Shown: positions 1-9,428, numbered from the stretch's first letter. The stretch: 64,000 nt of DNA from Pseudomonas sp. PICF141 (GCF_002286815.1 NZ_MUNM01000017.1:1-64000), one strand, 5' to 3'. The notes: generated by a model from the letters alone, not told the origin. Made by a program: numbers and translations.

Positions 1-42
1 AAGGCGCCGAAGGCTAATGCTGCGACGGATATGGCTTTGTAA
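1..42 (+). CDS. C-terminal tail of an unidentified protein (partial)
   Basis: The first 14 codons read KAPKANAATDMAL and then TAA, and a strong hairpin with a T-run follows 18 bases later. This fits the end of a gene that begins before the window. An Ala/Lys-rich tail of this kind occurs in several unrelated proteins, so no function is given. The frame is inferred only from the stop codon and the terminator. Confidence 0.4.
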   Translation, partial: KAPKANAATDMAL

Positions 43-60
43 GTAGAAGCTTGATTGGAA

Positions 61-96
61 AGCCCACTGGATCGGTGACGGTCAGTGGGCTTTTTT
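61..96 (+). terminator. Rho-independent terminator
   Basis: An 8-bp stem (AGCCCACT at 61-68 pairing with AGTGGGCT at 84-91) is followed by six T residues. It lies just after the stop of the partial upstream gene and faces the convergent cytochrome gene. Confidence 0.85.
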
Positions 97-135
97 GTGG
101 GGATTGTCTCGTCCTGAATAAGGTCATCTCAAAAA

Positions 136-513
136 TCATCGATTTTTTGAAATCACACCACCCATATACTGATTTAAATCGCGCAGATCTTTAATGCTCC
201 ATGAATGCGGCGATAGCTTTACACCGTTCTCTCGCAAAGTTTTTGGAATCAAGTCTCCATTGGGGCGAAGTATTATCGACGATACAATTACGCCCGGATA
301 ATCTTTCAATCGTTTTTTGAAAGCGGATGTTGTTAGGTCAGGTGTTGGGGGATTGCTTTTATTAGCCAGTGGTCCAGTTGCCTTGAGATCTATTCCGTGG
401 CACATGGTGCATCGCTGTAAATAGAGGTTTTTTCCATTGGCATTATCCGCGAAGGACAGTGATGTTTGAATTAACGATAAAATTCCTAGCGAAACGATGA
501 ATGATATTTTCAT
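136..513 (-). CDS. small periplasmic c-type cytochrome
   Basis: This 125-residue protein has a Sec-type signal peptide (residues 1-22) and one haem c site, CTMCH at residues 35-39. A Met near residue 117 in a QYMGG context is a good sixth ligand. It therefore looks like a single-haem, class I-like electron carrier exported to the periplasm. The start is supported by AAGGAAG upstream of the ATG. Its base composition looks more AT-rich than the neighbouring genes, which may indicate recent acquisition. No partner oxidase or dehydrogenase is adjacent, so its redox partner is unknown. Confidence 0.8.
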   Translation of the reverse strand: MKISFIVSLGILSLIQTSLSFADNANGKNLYLQRCTMCHGIDLKATGPLANKSNPPTPDLTTSAFKKRLKDYPGVIVSSIILRPNGDLIPKTLRENGVKLSPHSWSIKDLRDLNQYMGGVISKNR

Positions 514-788
514 TGTTTTTATCTTCCTTGATGGGGTCAGCGTCGACTGGACACGATTTTGTGCGCGGGAAGATATCAGCCAACGTGCCGGCCCATACAG
601 TCATTTCTGACGCCCATGGAATCAATTTTTCCAGGTGACTGCGTCTGGCCGACAGCTGCCCTTCCTGACAAGTCGCAACCCATATCCGCCCCCCCAAGAA
701 TTCCACCCCCGACTATTCTAAAGCCAAGCCAGATTTCAACTGTGCACCGGCGAATATCGAGCGTTACTTCAGCCTCCAGGAAACCGAT
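514..788. other. intergenic, no gene recognised
   Basis: This divergent region between the cytochrome and channel genes contains short open frames on both strands, but none has a credible ribosome site or recognisable motif. It may hold the two promoters or a decayed gene. Confidence 0.4.
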
Positions 789-1481
789 ATGACAAATCCG
801 CAAGATAAAGCCGATGAGGATTTAGCTCAGGGGATTATGGGGAAAGGTCCCTACACCTATCTATTGCTGCTCTTGCTTGGGTTGATCCTTCTGTTTCCCT
901 TTCTTGAGGAAGGCATATTGGCTCGTACCTTGCTCGGCATTCTTTTTTCGATCGTGCTGCTCGTGGGGGCTTTCACCACTCGGCAGACTCGGCGGGGGTT
1001 CATTTTAAAACTGGGCCTGGCATTGCTTGGCGTTGGCCTTCAATGGACGGCGTTATGGGCCGGGAGTGTCGCCATTCTTAGCCTTGCCGGGATCGCGTAT
1101 ACGGCGTCTCTTGCCGTCTCGTTTAGCGGGGTGCTTTTCTACATTCTCCAGCGTGGGCCAATTACACCCGGCAAGCTGCATGGCGCGCTGGCGGGTTACA
1201 TCATGCTGGCTTTCGTTTGGTCCTTCGTTTATGCCCTGGTGGAGATATCCAGCGCTGGCTCATTCGGTCCTGACCACCTCGATTTCGCACAGCCTGGCAC
1301 CTTTTTCAAATTAATCTATTTCAGCCTCACGACGCTCACCACCACGGGTTACGGAGATATTATCCCGCTGACCAATCATGCCCGCTCGCTGGTAATGGTC
1401 GAAGAGTTTTCAGGTGTCTTTTACGTGGGTGTTGTGATCGCTCGGTTTGCCGGTCTTTATCCATCGAACCAGGCCAAGTGA
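789..1481 (+). CDS. potassium-channel-like membrane protein
   Basis: This 230-residue integral membrane protein has several hydrophobic segments (about 23-42, 48-63, 71-91, 93-120 and 137-156). It then has a pore loop with the selectivity-filter sequence TTTGYGD at residues 184-190 and a final membrane helix. This is the pore signature of voltage-gated-type and two-transmembrane potassium channels (Ion_trans_2 family). There is no cytoplasmic RCK/TrkA-N domain. CAGGAAA sits upstream of the ATG. It converges on the antiporter gene, with a long hairpin between them. Ion selectivity is inferred from the filter only. Confidence 0.85.
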   Translation: MTNPQDKADEDLAQGIMGKGPYTYLLLLLLGLILLFPFLEEGILARTLLGILFSIVLLVGAFTTRQTRRGFILKLGLALLGVGLQWTALWAGSVAILSLAGIAYTASLAVSFSGVLFYILQRGPITPGKLHGALAGYIMLAFVWSFVYALVEISSAGSFGPDHLDFAQPGTFFKLIYFSLTTLTTTGYGDIIPLTNHARSLVMVEEFSGVFYVGVVIARFAGLYPSNQAK

Positions 1482-1515
1482 CGGACGACCGATTACCTCG
1501 GTTTTCATTGAAGCC

Positions 1516-1547
1516 GCATGGCAGACGGAGCGCGCCGTCCGCCATGC
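1516..1547. terminator. hairpin between convergent genes, possible terminator
   Basis: A 13-bp stem with one mismatch (1516-1528 against 1535-1547) and a 6-base loop lies between the convergent channel and antiporter genes. There is no T-run on either side, so intrinsic termination is uncertain. Confidence 0.45.
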
Positions 1548-1558
1548 AAACCCTTGCT

Positions 1559-3043
1559 TCAGAGGCTGAGGAAGCCGCTGTAGAGGCCGTATCCCGCGAG
1601 CAGGGCACCGATCATCACGACAACGAAAATGACTTTTTCAATGGAGGTGAACACCGGTTGGCCCAGTTCGCGCTTGGCCTTGGCGAACAGGATTGCGCCA
1701 GGCGCATAAAGCAATGCAGACAGCAGCAGGTACTGCGCCCCGGCCGCGTACACCAGCCAAACGGCATAGAGCACAGCGATCGCCCCGATGACCAGGTCCT
1801 TGGTGCGCTCGCCCGGAGCCTGCTCGTAGGTTTCGTTACGCCAGGCCAATAGCAGAGCGTAAGCGGCGGACCAGAAGTACGGCACCAGGATCATCGAGGT
1901 TGCCAGGTACAACAGGCTTAGATAGGTGGAGCTGTTGAACAGCGTGATAATCAGGAACAGCTGGATAAGCCCGTTGGAGAGCCATAGCGCATTGGCGGGG
2001 ACCTGGTTGGTGTTCTCCTTGCGCAAGAATGCCGGCATGGTGTGGTCGCGGGCACTGGCAAAGAGGATTTCCGCGCACAGAAGCGTCCAGGACAACAACG
2101 CACCGACCAGCGAGACGATTAGCCCTACGCTGATCAGCACTGCCCCCCAGTGACCCACCACATGTTCCAGTACGCCCGCCATGGACGGATTTTTCAGGCC
2201 GGCCAGTTGTGCCTGGGCCATGATGCCCTGAGAAAACACGTTAACCAGAACCAGTAACAGCAGCACGCCAATGAAGCCAACCACGGTCGCCTTGCCGACG
2301 TCGCTGCGCTTTTCAGCGCGGGCGGAAAAGATGCTGGCCCCTTCAATGCCAATAAACACCCAGACGGTGACCAGCATCATGTTGCGAACCTGATTCATTA
2401 TTGTGCCCAGGTCACTGTTGCCAGCCCCCCAGAAGTCGCTGGTAAAAACATCCATCTTGAAGGCCACGCCGGCAATAACAATGAACAGCGCCAGCGGCAC
2501 CATCTTGGCGATGGTTGTGATCACGTTGATGAAGGCGGCTTCCTTGATTCCGCGCAGCACCAGAAAATGCAGGAGCCAGAGCAGTACGGAGGCGCAAATG
2601 ATTGCCGGTAGCGTGTTGCCTTCTCCGAACATGGGGAAGAAAAAACCCAGGGTACTGAACAGCAACACCATGTAGCTGACGTTGCCGATCCAGGCACTGA
2701 TCCAGTAACCCCACGCCGAAGAGAAGCCCATGTAGTCGCCAAATCCGGCCTTGGCATAGGCGTAAACCCCGCCATCGAGCTTGGGCTTGCGGTTGGCCAG
2801 TGTCTGGAAGACGAATGCCAGCATCAGCATGCCGACGCCAGTGATCAGCCAGCCGATCAACGTGGCGCCAGCACTGGCACTTTTAGCGATGTTCTGCGGT
2901 AGCGAAAAAATCCCGCCGCCCACCATGGAGCCGACGACCAGAGCGATCAATGCTCCAAGCTTCAACTTATCGCTGGAGGCAGAGATCTGGGTATCTTTGT
3001 GAGGCAGGGCATCTTTGTCGATGTTGCTGACGGAATCGACCAT
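1559..3043 (-). CDS. arcD: arginine/ornithine-type antiporter, APC family
   Basis: This 494-residue protein has about 12-13 hydrophobic segments after a polar N-terminus of about 28 residues. The first helix carries the APC-family motif GSMVGGGIFSLP, which binds the substrate backbone. The sequence resembles ArcD and related basic amino acid antiporters, which exchange arginine for ornithine at the inner membrane. The rest of the arginine deiminase pathway (arcABC) is not adjacent, so this may be a stand-alone paralogue with a different basic amino acid or polyamine substrate. AAGGAG precedes the ATG at the proper distance. Confidence 0.8.
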   Translation of the reverse strand: MVDSVSNIDKDALPHKDTQISASSDKLKLGALIALVVGSMVGGGIFSLPQNIAKSASAGATLIGWLITGVGMLMLAFVFQTLANRKPKLDGGVYAYAKAGFGDYMGFSSAWGYWISAWIGNVSYMVLLFSTLGFFFPMFGEGNTLPAIICASVLLWLLHFLVLRGIKEAAFINVITTIAKMVPLALFIVIAGVAFKMDVFTSDFWGAGNSDLGTIMNQVRNMMLVTVWVFIGIEGASIFSARAEKRSDVGKATVVGFIGVLLLLVLVNVFSQGIMAQAQLAGLKNPSMAGVLEHVVGHWGAVLISVGLIVSLVGALLSWTLLCAEILFASARDHTMPAFLRKENTNQVPANALWLSNGLIQLFLIITLFNSSTYLSLLYLATSMILVPYFWSAAYALLLAWRNETYEQAPGERTKDLVIGAIAVLYAVWLVYAAGAQYLLLSALLYAPGAILFAKAKRELGQPVFTSIEKVIFVVVMIGALLAGYGLYSGFLSL

Positions 3044-3549
3044 CTGAATCTCCTTACCAAAACGGAATCGTTCAAGAGGTGACGGGCTAACAAGAGATGG
3101 TCGCTAATGCACTGCATGACCTCTTCGAGTGACGCATGCCACCGAACAGACTGCTTTTTCGCTGCTGGAACAGGGTTGATGTCACACCCCCTCATTTGGG
3201 TACGAACAACAAAAACGCATTAAAGTCGCCGTTTCGTACCAGTCAAACAGGCTTCTACCGCACTGAGCCTGGCTCAATCGTTAGATCCACTTGGCGCTCC
3301 CGAAAGAGGGGACGCAAGATTCAAGCAACTTCAGTGTAGCTTTCATTCGTATATTGCAATCTGCGAGCCTGCATTCGGCTGCTAAAGATCGCAGGGTACG
3401 ATGCGTCGTCCTATTGTTCAGTTCGGGTCTGATACGGTTTTTCCTTCGCCATCTGCATCTGTAATGGGATCAGCCTGCGGCTCACAATGACAGCACGGTC
3501 AGCAGAGGCGGTAGCCGCTGCACCGCAAACTCATTACGTAGGAGGCCCA
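3044..3549. other. 506-base intergenic region
   Basis: This is the stretch between arcD (leftward) and the small peptide gene (rightward). It should hold the promoters of both. A degenerate half of the local palindromic repeat (CTGCATTCGGCTGC near 3370) is visible. No larger coding region is supported. Confidence 0.4.
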
Positions 3550-3633
3550 ATGGGCAAGATGGCATTTTTCCTGGGTGGATTCCTGGTGTTGACCATTTTG
3601 ATTGGTGCGCTCGCCACGATCTCTCCGGTGTAA
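3550..3633 (+). CDS. 27-residue hydrophobic membrane peptide
   Basis: The ATG has a near-perfect ribosome site (TAGGAGG) directly upstream and opens a 27-codon frame. The peptide begins MGKMAFFLGG, contains one strongly hydrophobic helix, and ends ATISPV. It looks like a single-pass small membrane protein, a class that gene callers usually miss. The quality of the ribosome site and the pure hydrophobic helix argue that it is translated. It lies 38 bases before the convergent LysR gene end. Function unknown. Confidence 0.6.
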   Translation: MGKMAFFLGGFLVLTILIGALATISPV

Positions 3634-3671
3634 GGCAGGGCGTCTTTGGCCTTGAGATCCCGGGCGGGCGT

Positions 3672-4556
3672 TTATATCTGTTTCAGCAACCAGGTGCGGA
3701 ACGCAACGAGCGACGGCAGCATTTCGTTGCGCGGCGGGTAGGTCAGGTAGTAGCTGCGCTGACTGGCGAAGGGCAGGTCCAGGCCGATCAGCTCTGCATT
3801 GGCCAATTCGTCGGCCACCAGAATACGAGGCACCAGACCTATTCCGATGCCGGCTCTGACGGCCTGGATCAAGTGTGAGGTGAGTTCGAAACTCGGCCCC
3901 AGGCGCATCATTCGATGGGGCAAGCCGTGGTGGCTGAACCACTCGCCCCAGACGTTGGAATTACTCGCCACATTGAGCAGCGTCTGCCCGCCAATGCGCT
4001 CCGCAGGCCAGGCGTCATGGGCCTTGGCCGCTTGCGGAGAAATGATCACCATCAGTTCTTCGGTGTGCAGCCGATGGCTGATCAGGCCCGGTAAATCAGC
4101 ATTGCCGACGACAATCGCGGCATCGATGCCGCTGGTTTCAAAGTCGATGGCATCGATCCGGGAGTTGATGTGCACCAGCATGCCAGGGTGGCTTTTATAA
4201 AAGTCATGAAGGCGCGGCAATAACCACTTCGAGCCAAAGGTCGGCAATGTCGCCAGGCGCAACGTGCCGCTGCCGGATTGATAAGCCATGGCCTGCAACG
4301 TGGCGCTGCGGATGCGTCCGAGCGCTTCGCTCATTTCCCGCTGATAAAGACGACCGACATCGGTCAACTTCACTTGACGGCCTTCACGGCGAAACAGCGT
4401 CAGGCCCAGTTGCTGCTCCAGCGCCTGGACCTGGCGGCTGACTGCGCTTTGGGTCAGCGAGAGTTCCAGCGCCGCGTGGGTGTAGCTTTCATGTCGGGCG
4501 GCGGCTTCAAAGGCCAGCAGCAACGACATCGAGGGGGTGAGGTGTCGGTAATTCAT
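3672..4556 (-). CDS. LysR-family transcriptional regulator (GcvA-like)
   Basis: This 294-residue protein has an N-terminal winged helix (about residues 6-65, with LTQSAVSRQVQALEQQLG as the recognition region) and a LysR effector domain from about residue 92. The opening LTPSMSLLLAFEAAARHESY is typical of the GcvA/AmpR branch. It is divergent from the large dehydrogenase gene that starts at 4714, with about 157 bases between them. It is therefore the likely regulator of that gene, with the hydroxyacid as a possible effector (inference). Confidence 0.9.
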   Translation of the reverse strand: MNYRHLTPSMSLLLAFEAAARHESYTHAALELSLTQSAVSRQVQALEQQLGLTLFRREGRQVKLTDVGRLYQREMSEALGRIRSATLQAMAYQSGSGTLRLATLPTFGSKWLLPRLHDFYKSHPGMLVHINSRIDAIDFETSGIDAAIVVGNADLPGLISHRLHTEELMVIISPQAAKAHDAWPAERIGGQTLLNVASNSNVWGEWFSHHGLPHRMMRLGPSFELTSHLIQAVRAGIGIGLVPRILVADELANAELIGLDLPFASQRSYYLTYPPRNEMLPSLVAFRTWLLKQI

Positions 4557-4713
4557 TCGTAAAAGTCATCGATAGCGGCAGGATTATCCGTTTGTCCGGT
4601 GCCCGAGCCTGCAGGATCATTGGCGCAGCCGACGACCTGAGGCTGACGTATTAATGCTCAGGCGACAAGTGTTTTGATTTTTCGTGATTAGACCTACAAG
4701 AGACCATCCAGCG

Positions 4714-7700
4714 ATGATCGCCCCGTTGATGACCGTTGAACCCGCGGCACAGTACCCCGAATTTCTGCAAGCCTTGCGCGCCAGCGGCTTCCGCGGTCAG
4801 CTCAGTGCCGACTATGCCACTCGGACCGTGCTGGCGACCGACAACTCGATTTACCAGCGTCTGCCGCAAGCGGCGGTGTTCCCCTTGGACGCGGACGACA
4901 TCGTGCGCATCGCGACCTTGATGGCCGAACCGCGCTTTCGCCAGATCAACCTGACCCCCCGAGGTGGCGGCACCGGGACCAACGGTCAGTCATTGACCGA
5001 TGGCATCGTGGTCGATTTGTCACGGCACATGAACGCTGTCCTCGAAATCAATGTCGCCGAGCGTTGGGTACGGGTGCAGGCGGGCGTGGTCAAGGACCAG
5101 CTCAATGCCGCGCTCAAGCCTCATGGATTGTTTTTCGCCCCGGAGCTGTCGACCTCCAACCGCGCCACCGTGGGCGGCATGATCAACACCGACGCCAGCG
5201 GCCAGGGCAGCTGCACCTATGGCAAGACCCGCGATCATGTTCTGGAACTGCACAGCGTACTGCTCGGCGGTGAGCGCTTGCACAGTCAGCCTTTGTCCGA
5301 CGCGGAACTGGAAGTGGTGTGCGCACAATCCGGCCGCATCGGCGAGGTGTATCGCACCGCGCGGCATATTCAGCAAACCCAGGCCGAGCTGATCGAATCG
5401 GTGTTCCCCAAACTCAATCGCTGCCTGACGGGTTACGACCTGGCGCACCTGCGTGATGAGCACGGACGCTTCAACCTCAACAGCGTGCTGTGCGGTGCGG
5501 AAGGTTCGTTGGGCTACATCGTCGAAGCCAAGCTCAACGTGCTGCCGATTCCCAAGTACTCGGTGTTGGTGAACGTACGCTACGCCAGTTTCATGGATGC
5601 GCTGCGTGACGCCAACGCGTTGTTGGCGCACAAGCCGCTGTCCATCGAAACCGTGGACTCCAAAGTGTTGATGCTGGCAATGAAAGACATTGTCTGGCAC
5701 AGCGTCGCCGAGTATTTCCCGTCGGACGCCGAGCGCGCGACGCTGGGTATCAATCTGGTGGAGTTCAGCGGGGAAGACCTGGCGCAAGTGAACGCTCGCG
5801 TGGCGTCCTTCGTGGCGCATCTGCAGGCCGACACGACGATCGAGCGGCTGGGCCACACGTTGGCTGAAGGTGGCGAAGCAGTGACCCGGGTATACGCCAT
5901 GCGTAAACGCTCGGTCGGGCTGCTGGGTAACGTCGAAGGCGAGATTCGCCCGCAGCCGTTCGTGGAAGACACCGCCGTGCCGCCGGAAAAACTGGCCGAC
6001 TACATCGCTGAGTTCCGGGCCTTGCTCGACAGCCATGGCCTGGCCTATGGCATGTTCGGGCATGTCGATGCGGGGGTGTTGCATGTGCGCCCGGCGCTGG
6101 ACATGAAAGACCCGGCCCAGGCCGCGCTGGTCAAACCGATTTCCGATGCCGTGGCCGAGCTGACCCGGCGCTATGGTGGTTTGTTGTGGGGCGAGCACGG
6201 CAAGGGTTTGCGCTCCGAATATGTCCCTGAGTTTTTTGGCGAGCTGTACCCGGCGCTGCAATCGCTCAAGGGCGCGTTCGATCCGCACAATCAGCTCAAC
6301 CCCGGCAAAATCTGCGCTCCGCCGGATGCTGCCCAAGGCTTGCTCAAGGTTGATGAAGTGACACTGCGCGGTGAGCTGGATCGGCAAATCGACGAGCGTG
6401 TCTGGCAAAGTTTCGGCACCGCTATGCACTGCAACGGTAACGGCGCTTGCTACAACTACGACCCCGACGATGCGATGTGCCCGTCGTGGAAAGCCACCCG
6501 TGAACGCCAGCATTCGCCAAAGGGCAGGGCGTCATTGATTCGCGAATGGTTGCGTCTGCAAGGCGCGGCCAATATCGATGTACTGGAAGCGGCGCGGGGC
6601 AAGTTGTCGTGGTTGCGCGGGTTGCCAGCGAGGGTGCGCAATAACCTGGCACGCTCACGCGGCGAGGCGGATTTCTCCCACGAAGTCTACGACGCGATGG
6701 CGGGCTGTCTGGCCTGTAAATCCTGCGCCGGACAATGCCCGGTCAAGGTCAATGTCCCGGAATTCCGATCGCGTTTTCTGGAGCTCTATCACGGTCGTTA
6801 CCAACGTCCGCTTCGCGATTACCTGATCGGCTCGCTGGAGTTCACCATTCCTTATATGGCCTATGCGCCGGGCCTGTATAACGCGGTAATGGGCTCAACA
6901 TGGATGAGCCGTTTGCTTGCGCGACACGTCGGTATGCTCGACAGCCCGCTGATCAATCGATATGACTTACAGGCCACATTGACCCGCTGCAAGGTGGCCG
7001 TCGCCAGCGTGCCAGCCCTGCGCGAGCTCACCGTCGCGCAACGTCAGCGCAGCGTGGTGTTGGTGCAGGACGCTTTCACCCGTTACTTCGAAACACCGTT
7101 GCTGGCGAGCTTTATCCAGTTGGCGCATCAGTTGGGCTATCGCGTGTTTCTGGCGCCTTATAGTGCCAACGGCAAGCCGTTGCATGTACAGGGTTTCCTC
7201 GGCGCATTCGCCAAAGCGGCAATTCGTAATGCCAGTCAACTCAAGGCATTGGCCGACTGCGAAGTACCGTTGGTGGGGCTGGATCCGGCGATGACGCTGG
7301 TCTACCGCCAGGAATATCAGAAAGTGCCGGGGCTCAATGATTGCCCAAAGGTCTTGCTGCCCCAGGAATGGCTCTTCGATGCATTGCCTGAAAACCCGCA
7401 ACCCGCAACACAGACATTCCGTTTGCTGGCGCACTGCACCGAGAAGACCAATGTGCCGGCCAGTACTTCGCAATGGGAAGCCGTGTTTGCCCGGCTTGGC
7501 CTCACGTTGGTGACGGAGGCGACGGGCTGTTGTGGCATGTCCGGAACCTACGGCCATGAAGCCCGCAACCAGGACACCTCGCGAACCATTTTCGAGCAGT
7601 CATGGGCCGGCAAGCTGGACAAGGCGGGAGAAGCACTGGCAACGGGTTACTCCTGTCGCAGTCAGGTAAAGCGTCGCGCCAACAGGCAACTGCGTCATCC

Positions 7701-7737
7701 GCTGGAGGTGGTGTTGGAGAAGGCTGCAACCTTTTGA
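4714..7737 (+). CDS. ydiJ: FAD- and Fe-S-containing D-2-hydroxyacid dehydrogenase, YdiJ family
   Basis: This is a 1007-residue fusion enzyme. An FAD-binding FAD_binding_4/GlpD-like oxidase half comes first, with the glycine-rich PRGGGTGTNGQSL motif near residue 85. A cysteine-rich linker follows (HCNGNGACYNY), then a CLACKSCAGQCP iron-sulphur motif near residue 670, and finally a heterodisulfide-reductase-like CCG domain (TGCCGMSGTYGHE). This order and length match E. coli YdiJ, a D-2-hydroxyglutarate dehydrogenase family that passes electrons to the respiratory chain. The ATG at 4714 was chosen. An in-frame GTG at 4684 would add ten unconserved residues, and another ATG lies at 4729. The exact substrate (D-lactate or D-2-hydroxyglutarate) is not shown by sequence. 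Confidence 0.88.
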   Translation: MIAPLMTVEPAAQYPEFLQALRASGFRGQLSADYATRTVLATDNSIYQRLPQAAVFPLDADDIVRIATLMAEPRFRQINLTPRGGGTGTNGQSLTDGIVVDLSRHMNAVLEINVAERWVRVQAGVVKDQLNAALKPHGLFFAPELSTSNRATVGGMINTDASGQGSCTYGKTRDHVLELHSVLLGGERLHSQPLSDAELEVVCAQSGRIGEVYRTARHIQQTQAELIESVFPKLNRCLTGYDLAHLRDEHGRFNLNSVLCGAEGSLGYIVEAKLNVLPIPKYSVLVNVRYASFMDALRDANALLAHKPLSIETVDSKVLMLAMKDIVWHSVAEYFPSDAERATLGINLVEFSGEDLAQVNARVASFVAHLQADTTIERLGHTLAEGGEAVTRVYAMRKRSVGLLGNVEGEIRPQPFVEDTAVPPEKLADYIAEFRALLDSHGLAYGMFGHVDAGVLHVRPALDMKDPAQAALVKPISDAVAELTRRYGGLLWGEHGKGLRSEYVPEFFGELYPALQSLKGAFDPHNQLNPGKICAPPDAAQGLLKVDEVTLRGELDRQIDERVWQSFGTAMHCNGNGACYNYDPDDAMCPSWKATRERQHSPKGRASLIREWLRLQGAANIDVLEAARGKLSWLRGLPARVRNNLARSRGEADFSHEVYDAMAGCLACKSCAGQCPVKVNVPEFRSRFLELYHGRYQRPLRDYLIGSLEFTIPYMAYAPGLYNAVMGSTWMSRLLARHVGMLDSPLINRYDLQATLTRCKVAVASVPALRELTVAQRQRSVVLVQDAFTRYFETPLLASFIQLAHQLGYRVFLAPYSANGKPLHVQGFLGAFAKAAIRNASQLKALADCEVPLVGLDPAMTLVYRQEYQKVPGLNDCPKVLLPQEWLFDALPENPQPATQTFRLLAHCTEKTNVPASTSQWEAVFARLGLTLVTEATGCCGMSGTYGHEARNQDTSRTIFEQSWAGKLDKAGEALATGYSCRSQVKRRANRQLRHPLEVVLEKAATF

Positions 7738-7755
7738 CCGTTTGATCTGAAAAAT

Positions 7756-7795
7756 AAAAAAGCCCCGTCCCAACCAAATGGGACGGGGCTTTTTA
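7756..7795. terminator. bidirectional Rho-independent terminator
   Basis: A perfect 11-bp GC-rich stem (AGCCCCGTCCC at 7761-7771 with its complement at 7780-7790) is flanked by A residues on the left and T residues on the right. It can terminate both the dehydrogenase gene and the convergent regulator gene. Confidence 0.92.
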
Positions 7796-7838
7796 CTGCG
7801 CTTGGGCAGCAAGCTATTGGCCGTTCACCGGCCCGCGG

Positions 7839-9428
7839 TCACTCAGGCAACCCAGCCAGCCGCAACCCATCGGCAAGCCGTGCAAAATCCTCAGGACGCT
7901 GGATTGGCAGCCAGTCCTTCAGGTTGGAGACGCGCAAGGAAGGATCCAGCTCGTGCAAACGCTGGATCGCCTGCTGCGCTTTGTCCATGCGTCCGCTCAG
8001 CGCGTGGCTGGCCGCCATCAGGGCGGCCGGCACCAGGAGGCTGGGTAGATTCCCCAGCGCTTTTTCCGCCCAGATGGAAGCGGGACCGAAGCGTCCGGCG
8101 ATGAAGTGCGCGAGCGCCATCCCGATCTGCATCCTGAACATTTCCGGATCCAGCGGACTCAAGCGAACGGCATGGGTTAAATCTTCAATGGCGGCATCTG
8201 TTTCACCGCGCAACGCGCGCAGGATTCCGCCCAGGAACCAGGCAGGGGCGAGGTTGGGGTTGAGCAGGCGTGCCCTGTCGAGCAGGGCAATGCCGCCATC
8301 AATATCGCCGGCGAGATGGCCGAGTGCATGTCCGCCTCGCGTCAGCGCCACCGCATCATCCCGGCCGAGCTCCACCGCCAGACGTGCGAGTCGTACGCCC
8401 TCGGCGATTTCTCGAGGCCGGTCGGTCATCCAGCCATTCAATTTGCGCCAGAAGTGGCACCAGGCTGCCATGCCATAGGCCGAGGCGAACTCCGGATCGA
8501 GCTCGATGGCCTTGGAGAACAATGCCAATGCTTGCTCGATGGCTTCGCGGGTGCCGTTGTGCAGTTTTGCCATTGCGCGCAGGTAATAGTCGTAAGCGTC
8601 CAGGCTTTCGGTCGGTTTGCGCTTGGCGCGCTCGATTTCCGCCCGTTCCAACTGCGGCGCTATGGCGCCGACAACGCTTTCAGCGATTTGATCCTGCAAC
8701 TCGAAGATGTCATCGAGCATTCCTTCGAAGCGCTCCGCCCAGATATGCGTTCCGGTCGTCGCGTCGATCAACTGCCCGGTGATGCGTATCTTGTTCCCGG
8801 ATTTGCGCACGCTACCTTCCAGCACGTAGCGCACGCCGAGCGTCTGGCCGACGCCCTGAACGTCCACGGTCCGCCCCTTGTAGGTGAAGCTCGAATTGCG
8901 TGCGATGACGAACAGCCAGCGGATACGCGACAGGGCGGTGATGATGTCTTCCACCATGCCGTCGGCGAAATACTCCTGCTCGGGATCGCCGCTCAGGTTG
9001 TGGAAGGGCAAGACGGTAATGGAGGGTTTATCCGGCAGGACGAGCGGGGGAGCAGGCGTTTGCTTCAAGTCCACAGGCGTGGGTTCTTCGATGCCAGGCT
9101 GTCGAGTTTCCCCGATCTCATCCACTTTGATTTCGCCGACGAAGCGGTATCCCTTACGAGCGACCGTACGCACCAGGCGCTGCTCTTCGCCGGTATCGCC
9201 GATGGCCTTGCGCACCGCATTGATGTGGCTGGTGATCGTCGACTCCGAGACGATCCGACCGCTCCACACCGCCTTGAGCAGGTCATCCTTGCTGACGACG
9301 CGATCGCGGTTGCTGACAAGCTGCAGCAATAGATCGAAGACCTGCGGCCCGACAGCCACCACTTGCCCGCGCAAGGTCAGTTCCCGGCGCTCCTGATCGA
9401 GCACGTAGTCTTCAAACACGAATGGCAA
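7839..9428 (-). CDS. CadC-like regulator: winged helix, TolB-like domain and TPR repeats
   Basis: This is about 529 residues from a TTG start. An OmpR/PhoB-type winged helix comes first (about residues 1-100: VVAVGPQVFDLLLQLV, then VRKAIGDTGEEQRLVRTV, then KGYRFVGEI). A TolB-like N-terminal fold follows (ITVLPFHNLSGDPEQEYFAD to SVRKSGNKIRITGQLIDA). Tetratricopeptide-like helices fill the rest. The TTG has AGGGG ten bases upstream. The open frame continues far upstream to 9944, but that part overlaps the opposite gene and has no family resemblance, so it was excluded. It is divergent from the SDR-cupin-efflux genes, which it probably controls (inference). No membrane helix is evident, unlike CadC itself. 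Confidence 0.8.
   Translation of the reverse strand: MPFVFEDYVLDQERRELTLRGQVVAVGPQVFDLLLQLVSNRDRVVSKDDLLKAVWSGRIVSESTITSHINAVRKAIGDTGEEQRLVRTVARKGYRFVGEIKVDEIGETRQPGIEEPTPVDLKQTPAPPLVLPDKPSITVLPFHNLSGDPEQEYFADGMVEDIITALSRIRWLFVIARNSSFTYKGRTVDVQGVGQTLGVRYVLEGSVRKSGNKIRITGQLIDATTGTHIWAERFEGMLDDIFELQDQIAESVVGAIAPQLERAEIERAKRKPTESLDAYDYYLRAMAKLHNGTREAIEQALALFSKAIELDPEFASAYGMAAWCHFWRKLNGWMTDRPREIAEGVRLARLAVELGRDDAVALTRGGHALGHLAGDIDGGIALLDRARLLNPNLAPAWFLGGILRALRGETDAAIEDLTHAVRLSPLDPEMFRMQIGMALAHFIAGRFGPASIWAEKALGNLPSLLVPAALMAASHALSGRMDKAQQAIQRLHELDPSLRVSNLKDWLPIQRPEDFARLADGLRLAGLPE

Noticed and set aside
443..706. 87-codon minus-strand frame upstream of the cytochrome gene
   Set aside because: It overlaps the start of the cytochrome gene in another frame and lacks a ribosome site and motif. 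A decayed gene cannot be ruled out.
5020..6513. Long open frame (497 codons) on the minus strand inside the dehydrogenase gene
   Set aside because: It is antisense to a clearly recognised enzyme with complete motifs. It is rich in His, Arg and Gln, typical of a shadow frame in high-GC DNA.
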